This document shows positions 54,185-62,779 of a DNA stretch of 64,000 bases, in pieces. A program made the translations under genes and the position numbers. The notes under the pieces are model-generated. The model was not told the DNA's origin. It was given only the letters and a program-made list of their open reading frames with translations, and made no database searches. The number at the start of each line of letters is the position of its first letter. Position 1 is the stretch's first letter. Source of the DNA: Mycolicibacterium brisbanense (GTDB taxonomy: Bacteria > Actinomycetota > Actinomycetes > Mycobacteriales > Mycobacteriaceae); assembly GCF_001570425.1 (NCBI RefSeq), contig NZ_BCSX01000040.1:124001-188000 (forward strand), written 5' to 3'.

Positions 54185-54708
54185 AGGTTCTCCTTACCCT
54201 CGATGTACCCCCGGCGAGGCAAAAGCTACCTGAGAGTAAGTTAATGAATAAGCACTTTTGGAAAGTTTGCATTCATCGCTCAATGTCTGGCTACTTGTCC
54301 GCGTAACCGCCGTAACTAGCTGCTCAAGCGCAGTTTTGACGCCGACGAAAGCGCATTGGGCGCCATTTGCCACATTGTGTCAATGCAAAAATTTGCATCG
54401 AAGTGCCCGTATATGGCAAACAAGTGTCAGCGTCTGCAGCCTGTTAACTTGAAAACCCTCATCGGAGCTGGGTGCTGCAGATTTCCGTCGACGCGGCGCG
54501 AAACGATGATTTGCGGGCCGGTCGCGGATAACCACCCGATTGCGAAGGTTCTCTATATAGTCCGTCTGTGCGTTCTGGGCGCAGTGCCACGCCTGTGCCC
54601 AGTGCCTATGACCCCGTCCGGGGAGTGTTTGCTGGGTGATTCCCGTCGCAACCAGTTGTCGGACGCCGCCACTTTTGGCCGGCCGACTGAACCGCTGCGC
54701 TGACGGAA
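54185..54708. other. 524-bp AT-richer intergenic region with two dyads
   Basis: No convincing gene is seen between the secreted-protein gene and clcA-like gene. The DNA is clearly richer in A/T than its surroundings, especially 54230-54430. Two adjoining dyads occur: CATTG-TGT-CAATG (54373-54385) and ATGCAAA-AA-TTTGCAT (54383-54398). It must hold the promoter of the leftward secreted-protein gene. A 115-codon + strand frame at 54356-54703 is Cys/Arg/Pro-mixed and not believable as a protein. Confidence 0.55.
54303..54316. promoter_or_regulatory. GTAAC-N4-GTAAC direct repeat (MtrA-box-like)
   Basis: GTAACCGCCGTAAC has two GTAAC half-sites spaced 9 bp, 119 bp before the start of secreted paralogue A. 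The spacing equals that of the array at 41562-41619. Confidence 0.5.
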
Positions 54709-55944
54709 CTACTTGGCCCGGGCCAGGTTTCGTCGCTCGCCCAGCACCCGCAGCCCGTGCGCGGCGGTGGCCGCGACGAGAAACGGCAACAACACCCACC
54801 ACGGTGGTCGGGCCAATTCCCAGACGAACAGTGCCGCCCATACCGGTGCGCGTTGGGTGATGGCCAAGACGCCGGCCGCACACGTCAACGACACCGCCGC
54901 GACGCTGACGGGATGCTCGGTCCAGGTGTTGATCGACAGCGCCACAATCGATCCCAGCGCCGACCCGGTGGCCAGCGCGGGGGTCAGCATGCCACCCACG
55001 GCTCCGGCCCGCAGGAAGACCGCGGTGAGGATCGGCTTGAGCAGAAAGATCATCGCTGCCGCCGCCAAGGTCATGCCGCTGTCGAGGCTGACGGTGAGGA
55101 TGCTCTTGCCGTTGCCCGGAAGTTCGGGCCAATGGATCGAGCAGATGCCGATCAGCAGCCCCGCCGCGGCGATCGCCGGGATCAACAACCACGACGTCGG
55201 CGTCTTGGTGGGGCGGGCCAGCTCCATGATGCGGTTGAAGGCTAGTCCGGCTCCGAAACTCAACGGCGCGAGCAGCAACGCGAAACCGGTGAGCAGATAA
55301 GACAGTTGGGGATCGGGCCAATCGAGGGGCGCCGCGGCGTGCGTGACCGGACTCGCGACGGCGACCGCCAGACTCGACGTGATCAATGCGGCGCCGACGG
55401 CCCGCGGATGCCACGTCTTGAGCATGATGCGGACCGCGAAGAGTGCGCCGCCCACCGGCACGCTGTAGACCGCCGCGAGGCCCGCGCCCGCGGCGCACGC
55501 CAGCAGGATCTCACGGTCGCGTGGCGTCAGCGCCCACCGCGAAGTCCCGAGATCGCCCAGTACAGCGGCGAATTGACGCGGAGCCCCTTCGCGCCCCAGC
55601 GACGCGCCCGAGCCGACGAGAAACACCTGCAGTGCCGCGTCGAGTGTCAACGGCAGCCGCGGTAGGGGCCCATGCTTGGCGATCGCCGCCGACAAACCGG
55701 GCACTTCGACCCGGCGGCGCAGCATCCACCAGCCGAACCCGGCCAACGCGCCGCCGATCATCGGCCCGACCGCGCGCCGCACCGGGCTGGCACCAGTGAC
55801 GCCCTGCAGCAGTGAACCGAACGAGTAGTGGTAGGTCAGATGCTCGACGGCGTGCAACAGCAGCGTCGTCGCCATACCGGCGAGCCCGGCCGCCAACCCG
55901 ACCACGACGATGCCGCAACCGAACTCGAGGTTCCGCCGATTCAC
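54709..55944 (-). CDS. ClC-family chloride channel/transporter
   Basis: The 411-aa membrane protein carries the ClC anion-filter motifs GSGASLGREGAPRQFAA (variant of GSGIP/GKEGP), AGLAAVYSVPVGGALFAVRIML, and a Tyr/gating region with AGAVGGMLTPALATGSALGS (GGxFxP type). ClC proteins move Cl- or other anions, often coupled to H+. It starts at ATG 55944, divergent from mshB with 86 bp between starts, and lies between the paired secreted-protein genes. Confidence 0.87.
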   Translation of the reverse strand: MNRRNLEFGCGIVVVGLAAGLAGMATTLLLHAVEHLTYHYSFGSLLQGVTGASPVRRAVGPMIGGALAGFGWWMLRRRVEVPGLSAAIAKHGPLPRLPLTLDAALQVFLVGSGASLGREGAPRQFAAVLGDLGTSRWALTPRDREILLACAAGAGLAAVYSVPVGGALFAVRIMLKTWHPRAVGAALITSSLAVAVASPVTHAAAPLDWPDPQLSYLLTGFALLLAPLSFGAGLAFNRIMELARPTKTPTSWLLIPAIAAAGLLIGICSIHWPELPGNGKSILTVSLDSGMTLAAAAMIFLLKPILTAVFLRAGAVGGMLTPALATGSALGSIVALSINTWTEHPVSVAAVSLTCAAGVLAITQRAPVWAALFVWELARPPWWVLLPFLVAATAAHGLRVLGERRNLARAK

Positions 55945-56030
55945 CTTGGTGAATGTAGGGGAACCGGCGTCGTCGTGAGAGCCGAGTGAGTGTGGCCGAC
56001 CCGGTGGCGACCGGACTACTGTCGCGGTCG

Positions 56031-56897
56031 ATGCCCAACGAAACGCCCCGCCTGCTGTTCGTCCATGCCCACCCGGACGATGAAACCCTCACTACCGGCT
56101 CCACAATCGCCCACTACGTCGCGCAAGGTGCGGATGTCCGCGTCGTCACGTGCACCCTGGGCGAAGAGGGCGAGGTGATCGGCGAACGGTACGCCCTGCT
56201 GTCCGTGGACCACGCCGACCAGCTCGGCGGCTACCGCATCAGTGAACTCACGCGCGCGCTGGAAGCGCTCGGGCTCGATGCTCCGCACTACTTGGGAGGT
56301 CCGGGCCGCTGGCGCGATTCCGGCATGGGCACCCACCATGCCCAGGGCCGGCAGCGGTGGGTCGACGCCGACATGGACGAGGCCGTCGCCGAGCTCGCCG
56401 CCGTCATATCCGAGATGCGGCCGCACGTCGTCGTCACCTACGACCCCGAGGGCGGCTACGGTCACCCCGACCACATCCAGACTCACCGGGTCACCACGGC
56501 CGCGGTCGCTGCCGCCGCCGACAACGGCTGGACAGTGCCGAAGTTCTATTGGACGGTGACCGCCACCAGCGCGATGGGTGCCGGTTTGCGTGCGCTGTCC
56601 GAATTGCCCGAGGGGTGGATCAGAGTCGACATCAAGGATGTGCCGTTCGGCTATCCCGACGACCGCATCGATGCCGTCGTCGACGCGACCGACCATCTGC
56701 CCGCCAAGATCGCCGCGATGCGGGCCCACGCGACCCAGGTCACCGTCGCGCCCGACGGCCGCGCGTGTGCGCTGTCGAACAACATCGCGTTGCCGATCAT
56801 GGGGGAAGAGCATTATCTGCTGGTCTCAGGCGAGGCCGGACCGCGCGATTCCCGTGGCTGGGAAACCGATCTCCTTGCCGGGCTGGTTCTGGAGTAG
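56031..56897 (+). CDS. mshB: N-acetyl-1-D-myo-inositol-2-amino-2-deoxy-alpha-D-glucopyranoside deacetylase MshB
   Basis: The 288-aa LmbE-like zinc enzyme has AHPDDET (zinc His and Asp), [27 protein letters not shown], and the third zinc ligand in [12 protein letters not shown]. MshB removes acetate from GlcNAc-inositol, the second step of mycothiol synthesis. ATG 56031 ([14 protein letters not shown]) is preferred to the GTG at about 55992 since it opens the conserved start. From memory the surroundings equal the Rv1170 region. A 35-aa gene and a membrane protein gene follow. Confidence 0.93.
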   Translation: MPNETPRLLFVHAHPDDETLTTGSTIAHYVAQGADVRVVTCTLGEEGEVIGERYALLSVDHADQLGGYRISELTRALEALGLDAPHYLGGPGRWRDSGMGTHHAQGRQRWVDADMDEAVAELAAVISEMRPHVVVTYDPEGGYGHPDHIQTHRVTTAAVAAAADNGWTVPKFYWTVTATSAMGAGLRALSELPEGWIRVDIKDVPFGYPDDRIDAVVDATDHLPAKIAAMRAHATQVTVAPDGRACALSNNIALPIMGEEHYLLVSGEAGPRDSRGWETDLLAGLVLE

Positions 56898-56958
56898 CGT
56901 CGCCCGCGCGGGGTAAGCTCCGAAAAATCCGGCAGTAGTCAGCGGCGAAGGGAAACCC

Positions 56959-57066
56959 ATGGACCCCGATATGGATCCGAACCTGCAGCACTGGCAGGAC
57001 CGGGCGGACAACTTCCAGTGGGTGGTCGGTTCGATGGTCGCGTTGCTCGACAGCATTCCGACCTGA
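56959..57066 (+). CDS. Short peptide (35 aa) before the Rv1171-like gene
   Basis: The frame reads MDPDMDPNLQHWQDRADNFQW and ends SMVALLDSIPT. It has GAAGGGAA about 5 bp upstream of the ATG. Its TGA overlaps the CTG that would open the next gene (CTGA at 57063-57066). This arrangement suggests translational coupling. The peptide is acidic with one hydrophobic helix; no family is recognised. Confidence 0.55.
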   Translation: MDPDMDPNLQHWQDRADNFQWVVGSMVALLDSIPT

Positions 57067-57467
57067 CCACGACCAGACCGCGCGTCGACGCCGCGCCGGC
57101 ATCCCGTCCGGTCTTCGACCGCATCGTCCTTGCCCTGCTCGCCGTCGATGGCGTCATCTCGGCTGTCCTCGGTGGGCTGTTCCTGCCGTCCTACCTCGGC
57201 GTCGTGCCGTTTCCGATCAGCGCGTTCCTGAGCGGGGCGCTCAATGCCGCCCTGGTCTGGGCCGCGATGCAATGCACGCAGTCGTTTCGGTTCGCGGCAC
57301 TGCCGTTGTTGACGTGGTTGGCGACTGTCGCCGTGATGACGCTCGGCGGCCCGGGCGGGGACGTGATCTTCACCGGCCACGGCATCATGGCCTACAGCGC
57401 GCTGCTCTTCATGGTGGTCGGGGCGCTGCCGCCGGCGCTGCTGCTGCGCCGACGGCTGACCCGCTGA
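57018..57467 (+). CDS. Integral membrane protein (Rv1171-like)
   Basis: From residue ~16 on the protein reads TTTRPRVDAAPASRPVFDRIVLALLAVDGVISAVLGGLFLPSYLG, then three more TM segments with VPFPISAFLSGALNAALVWAAMQ, LPLLTWLATVAVMTLGGPGGDVIF and YSALLFMVVGALPPALLLRRR. Four TM helices in total. GTG 57018 is the standard-codon start but gives an odd Arg-rich leader; CTG 57063 overlapping the preceding stop gives a natural N-terminus (134 aa). Function unknown; position matches Rv1171. Confidence 0.78.
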   Translation: MGGRFDGRVARQHSDLTTTRPRVDAAPASRPVFDRIVLALLAVDGVISAVLGGLFLPSYLGVVPFPISAFLSGALNAALVWAAMQCTQSFRFAALPLLTWLATVAVMTLGGPGGDVIFTGHGIMAYSALLFMVVGALPPALLLRRRLTR

Positions 57468-57468
57468 C

Positions 57469-58767
57469 CTACTCGCTGCCCGAGTTGTCCGACTTGTCCT
57501 TCGACGGCTTGTCGGTCTTGCTCACCTTGGTCTTGGTGTCGGCCGTGGTCTTGGTGTCGGCCGTGGTCTTGGTGTCGGCCGTGGTTTTGCCTGCGCCCTT
57601 CACCGCGTTACGCAGACCGTCGGTCGCCTTCTGCACAGTGGACTTGAGGCCGTCCGTGGCGTCGCGGACGCCGTCGCGGACGTCTTTGATGCGCGTCTGA
57701 CGTGATGTGCTGACCGACTTGTCGGAGGTCGCCGGCTTCTGCGACTGCAGCGACTGCTGCACCGACTTGGGAACAGTGGTGACCTCGTCGGTCTGAGTCG
57801 TCGTGGTCGTGCCGGGAAGCGTCTCGCTGACGCTTTCCGCCGCGTCCTTCACCAGATCGGCGGCCCCGGATGCGGCGGTCTCGACGTCGGTCACGACAGT
57901 CTGCACCGGGTTCTTCAGCTCGCCGGTGACGCCGGTCGTATCGGTGGCGTCGGCGGTGGGCTTGGTTTTAACGTCAGCGACGTTGAGCAGTGAGACGCCC
58001 TCGGTGAGGCCCTTGAACGCGCTGGCCAGCCTTTCGCCCACGCCGTCGAGCGTCGTCGACAACGTCTGCGTCGTCGCCGCCAGCGATGTCGTCTGCGCCG
58101 TCGCGGCGAACGGGAGACCCGGCGGCAGGGGCGGCAGCGGAGGCAGCACCCAGCCGAGGAAGTAGTTCGCTTCCGCGACGACGGTGTTCCACGCCGCTGC
58201 GGCGACACTCCAGCCGACGTCGACGATGCCGTTGGCCCACACCCCGAGATTCAGCGGTGCGTTGAGCACCGGATTGATCAGGTTGTACACGACGCTGTCG
58301 GAGATGGGCCTGATCAATTGGTAATAGAAGATGTCGGTCTGCGCACCGATCAGGCCGGCGAACGGTACGCCCCAACCGCCGAGCCAGTACGCGATGTCGA
58401 CGCCGTAGTTCACGCCCCAGTCGACCCACGACTGGATGTATTGATATGCCGAGGTGACGAAGTCGCTGGCAGCGTTCTGCGGGGTCACCACTGCGTTGGG
58501 TGTCGCCAGGGCGGGCGCGGCACCCGTCGTCGGCCCGCTGCCCGGGACCGGCGCCGGTTTCGGCGGTGTCGGCACCGCGGCTGTCATGCGGCTCGCGGCG
58601 GCCAGCAGCTCGACCATGGCCTGCGTCAGTTGCGGTTGGGTGGAGGACGTCGGATGGGCGGGAACTGCGATATCTGCGGGCGTCACCTGAACCGGGGTCA
58701 GCGCGATCGTCGTGGCGGTAGCCGCGGCTGCTCCGGCGATGAGATACGAGCGCACAGATACAGTCAT
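57469..58767 (-). CDS. Secreted protein of unknown function (paralogue B)
   Basis: The 432-aa protein has a signal peptide (RSYLIAGAAAATATTIALTP), a body rich in Trp/Tyr/Val (about 100-245: QYIQSWVDWGVNYGVDIAYWLGGWGVPFAGLIGAQTDIFYYQL), a Thr/Asp-rich linker and a C-terminal motif TRIKDVRDGVRDATDGLKSTVQKATDGLRNAVKG. This is followed by three KTTADT repeats and a charged tail. Signal, layout and the R-x-KD-x-DGVK motif match paralogue A at 52925. ATG 58767 has GGAG 6 bp upstream. Occupies the Rv1172c (PE12) place but is not a PE protein. Confidence 0.8.
   Translation of the reverse strand: MTVSVRSYLIAGAAAATATTIALTPVQVTPADIAVPAHPTSSTQPQLTQAMVELLAAASRMTAAVPTPPKPAPVPGSGPTTGAAPALATPNAVVTPQNAASDFVTSAYQYIQSWVDWGVNYGVDIAYWLGGWGVPFAGLIGAQTDIFYYQLIRPISDSVVYNLINPVLNAPLNLGVWANGIVDVGWSVAAAAWNTVVAEANYFLGWVLPPLPPLPPGLPFAATAQTTSLAATTQTLSTTLDGVGERLASAFKGLTEGVSLLNVADVKTKPTADATDTTGVTGELKNPVQTVVTDVETAASGAADLVKDAAESVSETLPGTTTTTQTDEVTTVPKSVQQSLQSQKPATSDKSVSTSRQTRIKDVRDGVRDATDGLKSTVQKATDGLRNAVKGAGKTTADTKTTADTKTTADTKTKVSKTDKPSKDKSDNSGSE
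57530..57583 (-). repeat. Three exact 18-bp tandem copies in the paralogue B gene
   Basis: GTCTTGGTGTCGGCCGTG is repeated at 57530, 57548 and 57566 and encodes Thr-Ala-Asp-Thr-Lys-Thr on the minus strand. The copies are identical, so recent slippage is likely and copy number may vary between strains. Confidence 0.9.
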
Positions 58768-59014
58768 GAAAGCTCCCTGGAAGTTCACAGCCCAACCCGG
58801 CCCTTAACCTATCGCGCGGCGCGTCAATAAACATCTGGAATATCCGCGTGTCGTAGCGCTCGGGCGCGTCGAAACAGGGCGCGACGGTAGGTTCCGTGGT
58901 AGCAGGAACGCACTGCGGCAGCGGCCAGTACTACTGTGACCTCTATGGCAGGCGCCAAGGTTTCAGAATGTGAGACGCGTGGATGATTGACGACATCGCC
59001 GGGGTTACAGGGGA

Positions 59015-61585
59015 GTGGCTCTGAACCCCCAGCACGGCGCCGATCTGCCCAGCCCGGTGGTCCCACCGACCGTCAGCACGGCCGCGTTGAGACGCGTGTT
59101 GCGTCGGGCGCGCGACGGTGTGGCGCTCAATGTCGACGAGGCGGCCATCGCGATGACGGCCCGCGGCGACGATTTGGCCGATCTGTGTGCGAGTGCGGCT
59201 CGGGTTCGCGATGCGGGTCTGGTATCGGCGGGGCGGCGTGGTGCTACCGGCCGGCTGCCGGTCAGCTATTCGCGCAAGGTGTTCATCCCCGTCACTCATC
59301 TGTGCCGCGACACGTGCCATTACTGCACTTTTGTCACCGTGCCGGGAAAGCTGCGGGCACAGGGCATGGGCATGTACATGGAGCCCGACGAGATCCTCGA
59401 TGTCGCCCGCCGCGGGGCCGAACTGGGCTGCAAGGAAGCGCTATTCACCCTCGGTGATCGCCCCGAGGCGCGGTGGGACGAAGCCCGCCAGTGGCTCGAC
59501 GAGCGGGGTTACGACTCCACCCTGGACTACGTGCGGGCGATGGCCATCCGGGTTCTGGAGGAGACCGGCCTGCTGCCGCATCTGAATCCCGGGGTCATGT
59601 CGTGGTCGGAGCTCTCGCGGCTCAAGCCGGTCGCGCCGTCCATGGGGATGATGCTGGAGACGACGTCGCGGCGGCTCTTCGAAACCAAGGGCCTGGCGCA
59701 CTACGGCAGCCCTGACAAGGACCCGGCGGTCCGGTTGCGCACGCTTGACGACGCGGGCCGGCTGTCCATTCCGTTCACCACCGGCCTGCTGGTCGGCATC
59801 GGTGAGACGCTCACCGAGCGTGCCGAGACGATGCACGCTATCCGCAAGTCGCACAAGGAGTTCGGCCACGTTCAGGAAGTGATCGTGCAGAACTTCCGGG
59901 CCAAGGACCACACCGCAATGGCGTCGACACCGGACGCGAGCGTCGATGATTTCCTGGCCACCATCGCGGTGACGCGCTTGGTGCTCGGACCGAAGATGCG
60001 CATCCAGGCACCGCCGAACCTGGTGTCGCGGGAGGAATGCCTGGCGCTGATCGGCGCCGGCGTCGACGACTGGGGCGGGGTGTCGCCCTTGACGCCCGAT
60101 CACGTCAACCCTGAGCGGCCGTGGCCCGCACTCGACGATCTCGCCGCGGTGACCGCCGAAGCGGGCTACGACCTGGTGCAGCGGCTGACCGCGCAGCCGG
60201 CCTACGTCCAGGCTGGGGCAGCATGGATCGATCCGCGGGTGCGTGGGCATGTCGATGCGCTGGCCGACCCCGATACCGGGCTGGCCCGCGACGTCAATCC
60301 GGTGGGCCTGCCGTGGCAGGAGCCGGATGAGGCATCGGAATCGTTGGGGCGCACCGATTTGCACACCGCGATCGATGTGGAGGGACGCCGCACCGAGACC
60401 CGCAGTGACCTGGACAGCGCGTTCGGCGACTGGGAGTCGATCCGGGAGAAGATCTCCGAGCTGGCCGCGCGGGCGCCCGAGCGCATCGACACCGATGTGC
60501 TGGCCGCGTTGCGGTCCGCGGAGCGGGATCCGGGCGGCTGCAGCGACGACGAGTACCTGGCGTTGGCGACTGCCGACGGCCCGGCATTGGAAGCCGTTGC
60601 CGCGCTGGCTGATTCGCTTCGCCGGGACACCGTCGGTGAGGACGTGACGTTCGTCGTCAACCGCAACATCAACTTCACCAACATCTGCTACACCGGCTGC
60701 CGGTTCTGCGCGTTCGCGCAGCGCAAGGGCGACGCCGACGCCTACTCGTTGTCCACCGACGAGGTGGCCGACCGGGCGTGGGAGGCACACGTCGCCGGGG
60801 CCACCGAGGTCTGCATGCAGGGCGGCATCGATCCGGAACTACCCGTCACGGGGTATGCGGATCTGGTGCGGGCGGTCAAGGCGCGGGTGCCTTCGATGCA
60901 CGTGCACGCGTTCAGCCCCATGGAGATCGCCAACGGTGTGACGCGCAGTGGGCTGTCGGTGCGCGAGTGGCTGATCAGCCTGCGTGAGGCCGGGCTGGAC
61001 ACCATCCCCGGCACGGCCGCGGAGATCCTCGACGACGAGGTGCGCTGGGTGCTGACCAAAGGCAAGCTGCCCACCTCGGAGTGGATCGATGTGGTGACCA
61101 CCGCGCACGAGGTGGGGCTGCGTTCGTCGTCGACGATGATGTACGGCCACGTCGACACCCCCAAGCACTGGGTGGGGCACCTCAATGTCCTGCGCGGTAT
61201 CCAGGACCGCACCGGCGGTTTCACCGAGTTTGTGCCGCTGCCGTTCGTGCATCAGTCCTCGCCGCTGTATCTGGCCGGCGGTGCGCGGCCGGGGCCGACC
61301 CATCGCGACAACCGGGCCGTGCATGCGCTGGCGCGGATCATGTTGCACGGCAGGATCTCTCACATCCAGACGTCGTGGGTGAAGTTGGGCGTCGAGCGCA
61401 CCCAGGTGATGCTGCGAGGCGGCGCCAACGATCTCGGCGGCACCTTGATGGAAGAGACCATCTCGCGGATGGCCGGTTCGGAGAACGGCTCGGCCAAGAC
61501 CGTCGAGGAACTCGTCGCCATCGCCGAAGGCATCGGCCGCCCCGCGCGTCAGCGCACCACCGACTACTCGCCGCTGGCTGCCTGA
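59015..61585 (+). CDS. fbiC: FO synthase FbiC (fused CofG-CofH), F420 biosynthesis
   Basis: The 856-aa protein fuses two radical-SAM enzymes that make the deazaflavin FO from tyrosine and a flavin precursor. The first 4Fe-4S motif is CRDTCHYC (Cys97, 101, 104; CofG half) and the second CYTGCRFC (Cys558, 562, 565; CofH half). Other matches include [27 protein letters not shown] and [18 protein letters not shown] is then used for coenzyme F420. It starts at GTG 59015 ([11 protein letters not shown]). A hairpin follows the stop and then a non-coding repeat element. Confidence 0.96.
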   Translation: MALNPQHGADLPSPVVPPTVSTAALRRVLRRARDGVALNVDEAAIAMTARGDDLADLCASAARVRDAGLVSAGRRGATGRLPVSYSRKVFIPVTHLCRDTCHYCTFVTVPGKLRAQGMGMYMEPDEILDVARRGAELGCKEALFTLGDRPEARWDEARQWLDERGYDSTLDYVRAMAIRVLEETGLLPHLNPGVMSWSELSRLKPVAPSMGMMLETTSRRLFETKGLAHYGSPDKDPAVRLRTLDDAGRLSIPFTTGLLVGIGETLTERAETMHAIRKSHKEFGHVQEVIVQNFRAKDHTAMASTPDASVDDFLATIAVTRLVLGPKMRIQAPPNLVSREECLALIGAGVDDWGGVSPLTPDHVNPERPWPALDDLAAVTAEAGYDLVQRLTAQPAYVQAGAAWIDPRVRGHVDALADPDTGLARDVNPVGLPWQEPDEASESLGRTDLHTAIDVEGRRTETRSDLDSAFGDWESIREKISELAARAPERIDTDVLAALRSAERDPGGCSDDEYLALATADGPALEAVAALADSLRRDTVGEDVTFVVNRNINFTNICYTGCRFCAFAQRKGDADAYSLSTDEVADRAWEAHVAGATEVCMQGGIDPELPVTGYADLVRAVKARVPSMHVHAFSPMEIANGVTRSGLSVREWLISLREAGLDTIPGTAAEILDDEVRWVLTKGKLPTSEWIDVVTTAHEVGLRSSSTMMYGHVDTPKHWVGHLNVLRGIQDRTGGFTEFVPLPFVHQSSPLYLAGGARPGPTHRDNRAVHALARIMLHGRISHIQTSWVKLGVERTQVMLRGGANDLGGTLMEETISRMAGSENGSAKTVEELVAIAEGIGRPARQRTTDYSPLAA

Positions 61586-61598
61586 CGCGGGTCGCGTC
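61584..61598 (+). terminator. Small hairpin at the fbiC stop
   Basis: GACGCG-GGT-CGCGTC, perfect 6-bp arms directly over the fbiC stop codon. It is short and may be only part of the termination region. Confidence 0.4.
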
Positions 61599-61673
61599 TC
61601 GTCGCAAGGCGGGTGTCTCTGCACCGCGAGCGTGCGTGTCTGTCCCTCGACACGCCGTGTCTGGTCAGCACTT

Positions 61674-61704
61674 CGCGCACGCTCGCGCTTGCCGAGCGTG
61701 CGCG
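61674..61704. repeat. 12-bp hairpin inside the element
   Basis: CGCGCACGCTCG (61674-61685) and CGAGCGTGCGCG (61693-61704) pair perfectly around CGCTTGC. The GAGCGTGC core also occurs in both terminal arms. Confidence 0.75.
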
Positions 61705-61728
61705 GGCAGCGGGGCGGGACTTTCCGTT

Positions 61729-61835
61729 GGCGTCGTGGCGTCATTGATGCCGCCCGGCTTTTCCTAGACGGCGTCGTGGCGCCATTTGTGTCGCCCGGGT
61801 TCCCTAGACGGAGTCGTAGCGCCACTCCGTTTAAC
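61729..61835. repeat. Degenerate ~40-bp tandem repeats inside the element
   Basis: Copy 1 (61729-61769) and copy 2 (61770-61809) share GGCGTCGTGGCG at the start and TCCCTAGAC/TTCCTAGAC at the end with a GCCCGG middle. Copy 3 (61810-61835) is partial and starts GGAGTCGTAGCGCCA. The units end in CTAGAC. Confidence 0.75.
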
Positions 61836-62072
61836 TCTGTGTCCCGCTCGCCAACTCCGCGCCGCGCGACATATCCGCACGCGCGTGCCCGCTGACCGTG
61901 CACAAATTGCTGGGATTTTGCGGCGTGTCGAGGGACAGACACGCACGCTCGCGGTGCCACCCGAGGCAACCGGGAAAATTTTTTCACGAACCCGGGAATG
62001 TATGCGGACCGTGGTCCGGTTATCTTTGGCGAAGGCGCCGGAACGGCCGGCCCGCCAGACCAAGGAGACATC

Positions 62073-62621
62073 ATGACCGCTGCAACCGCCACTGATCTGA
62101 CCGCCGGCACCTGGGTCATCGATCCGGTGCATTCCTCGATCAACTTCTCTGTGCGGCATCTGATGGTGAGCAAGGTTCGCGGCAGCTTTGAGACCTTCAG
62201 CGGCACCATCGTCGTCGCAGAGGACGGCACCCCGTCGGTGACCGCCACCATCGACGTCAATTCGATCAACACCCGCAACGAGCAGCGCGACGCGCACGTG
62301 CGGTCCGCTGACTTCTTCGACGCCGCGAACTACCCGACCGCCACGTTCGCCTCGACCGGTGTACGCCGCGACGGCGACGACTATGTCGTCGACGGCGACT
62401 TCACCCTCAAGGGCGTGACCAAGCCCGTCTCGCTGAAACTGGAGTACAACGGCGTCAACCCGGGCATGGGCCAGGGCCCGGTCGCCGGCTTCGAGGCCTC
62501 GGTCGTGTTGAACCGCAAGGACTTCGGCATCGACATCGAGCTGCCGCTGGAGACCGGTGGCACCGTCGTCGGCGACAAGGTGACCATCACCCTCGAGATC
62601 GAGGCGCTCAAGCAGGCCTGA
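62073..62621 (+). CDS. YceI-family lipid/isoprenoid-binding protein
   Basis: The 182-aa protein matches the YceI lipocalin-like fold: GTWVIDPVHSSINFSVRHLMVSKVRGSFETFSGTI, NTRNEQRDAHVRSADFFDAANYPTATF and GDFTLKGVTKPVSLKLEY. YceI proteins bind polyisoprenoids or lipids. There is no signal peptide, so it is likely cytosolic here. The ATG 62073 has AAGGAG about 5 bp upstream, giving strong expression. A perfect hairpin terminator follows it. Confidence 0.9.
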   Translation: MTAATATDLTAGTWVIDPVHSSINFSVRHLMVSKVRGSFETFSGTIVVAEDGTPSVTATIDVNSINTRNEQRDAHVRSADFFDAANYPTATFASTGVRRDGDDYVVDGDFTLKGVTKPVSLKLEYNGVNPGMGQGPVAGFEASVVLNRKDFGIDIELPLETGGTVVGDKVTITLEIEALKQA

Positions 62622-62637
62622 CTCTCCCCGCATCGAC

Positions 62638-62669
62638 CACCGGCGTGACGCCCGAGCGTCACGCCGGTG
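62638..62669 (+). terminator. Hairpin terminator after the YceI gene
   Basis: CACCGGCGTGACG pairs perfectly with CGTCACGCCGGTG (13 bp) around CCCGAG, 16 bp after the YceI stop. Confidence 0.85.
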
Positions 62670-62779
62670 TCGCGTTCCGCGGCCATGGCAGCGCAGGCCC
62701 ATCCTGTGGCTGATGACGGTGGACGCTCCCGAACTCGACGCCTACGACCGGGACGAACCGGCGACGCTAGTCCTGACAC

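Larger units (their letters stand above)
61621..61957. repeat. 337-bp element with perfect 37-bp terminal inverted repeats
   Basis: Positions 61621-61657 (GCACCGCGAGCGTGCGTGTC...) and 61921-61957 are exact reverse complements over 37 bp. The 263-bp interior has no gene. Each arm folds on itself (GCGTGTC / GACACGC, 7 bp) with loops TGTCCCTC and GAGGGACA that can pair with each other. The layout looks like a MITE-type element or a large structured RNA gene. Confidence 0.8.
61586..62072. other. 487-bp non-coding stretch, repeat rich
   Basis: No protein-like frame is found on either strand between fbiC and the YceI gene. It contains a perfect 37-bp inverted repeat pair, a 12-bp hairpin and three degenerate tandem copies of a ~40-bp unit (separate entries). 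The last ~110 bp (61960-62072) should hold the YceI promoter. Confidence 0.7.

Noticed and set aside
54356-54703. 115-codon plus-strand frame in the AT-rich intergenic region
   Set aside because: Mixed composition without domain features or a ribosome site; not protein-like enough to annotate.
57530-57583. CRISPR-like or phage-repeat reading of the 18-bp tandem copies
   Set aside because: The copies are contiguous, in frame and encode a repeated hexapeptide, so they are simple coding repeats.
61632-61895. Short frames within the repeat element behind fbiC
   Set aside because: Arg/Pro/Ser-rich translations that follow the repeats and lack ribosome sites.
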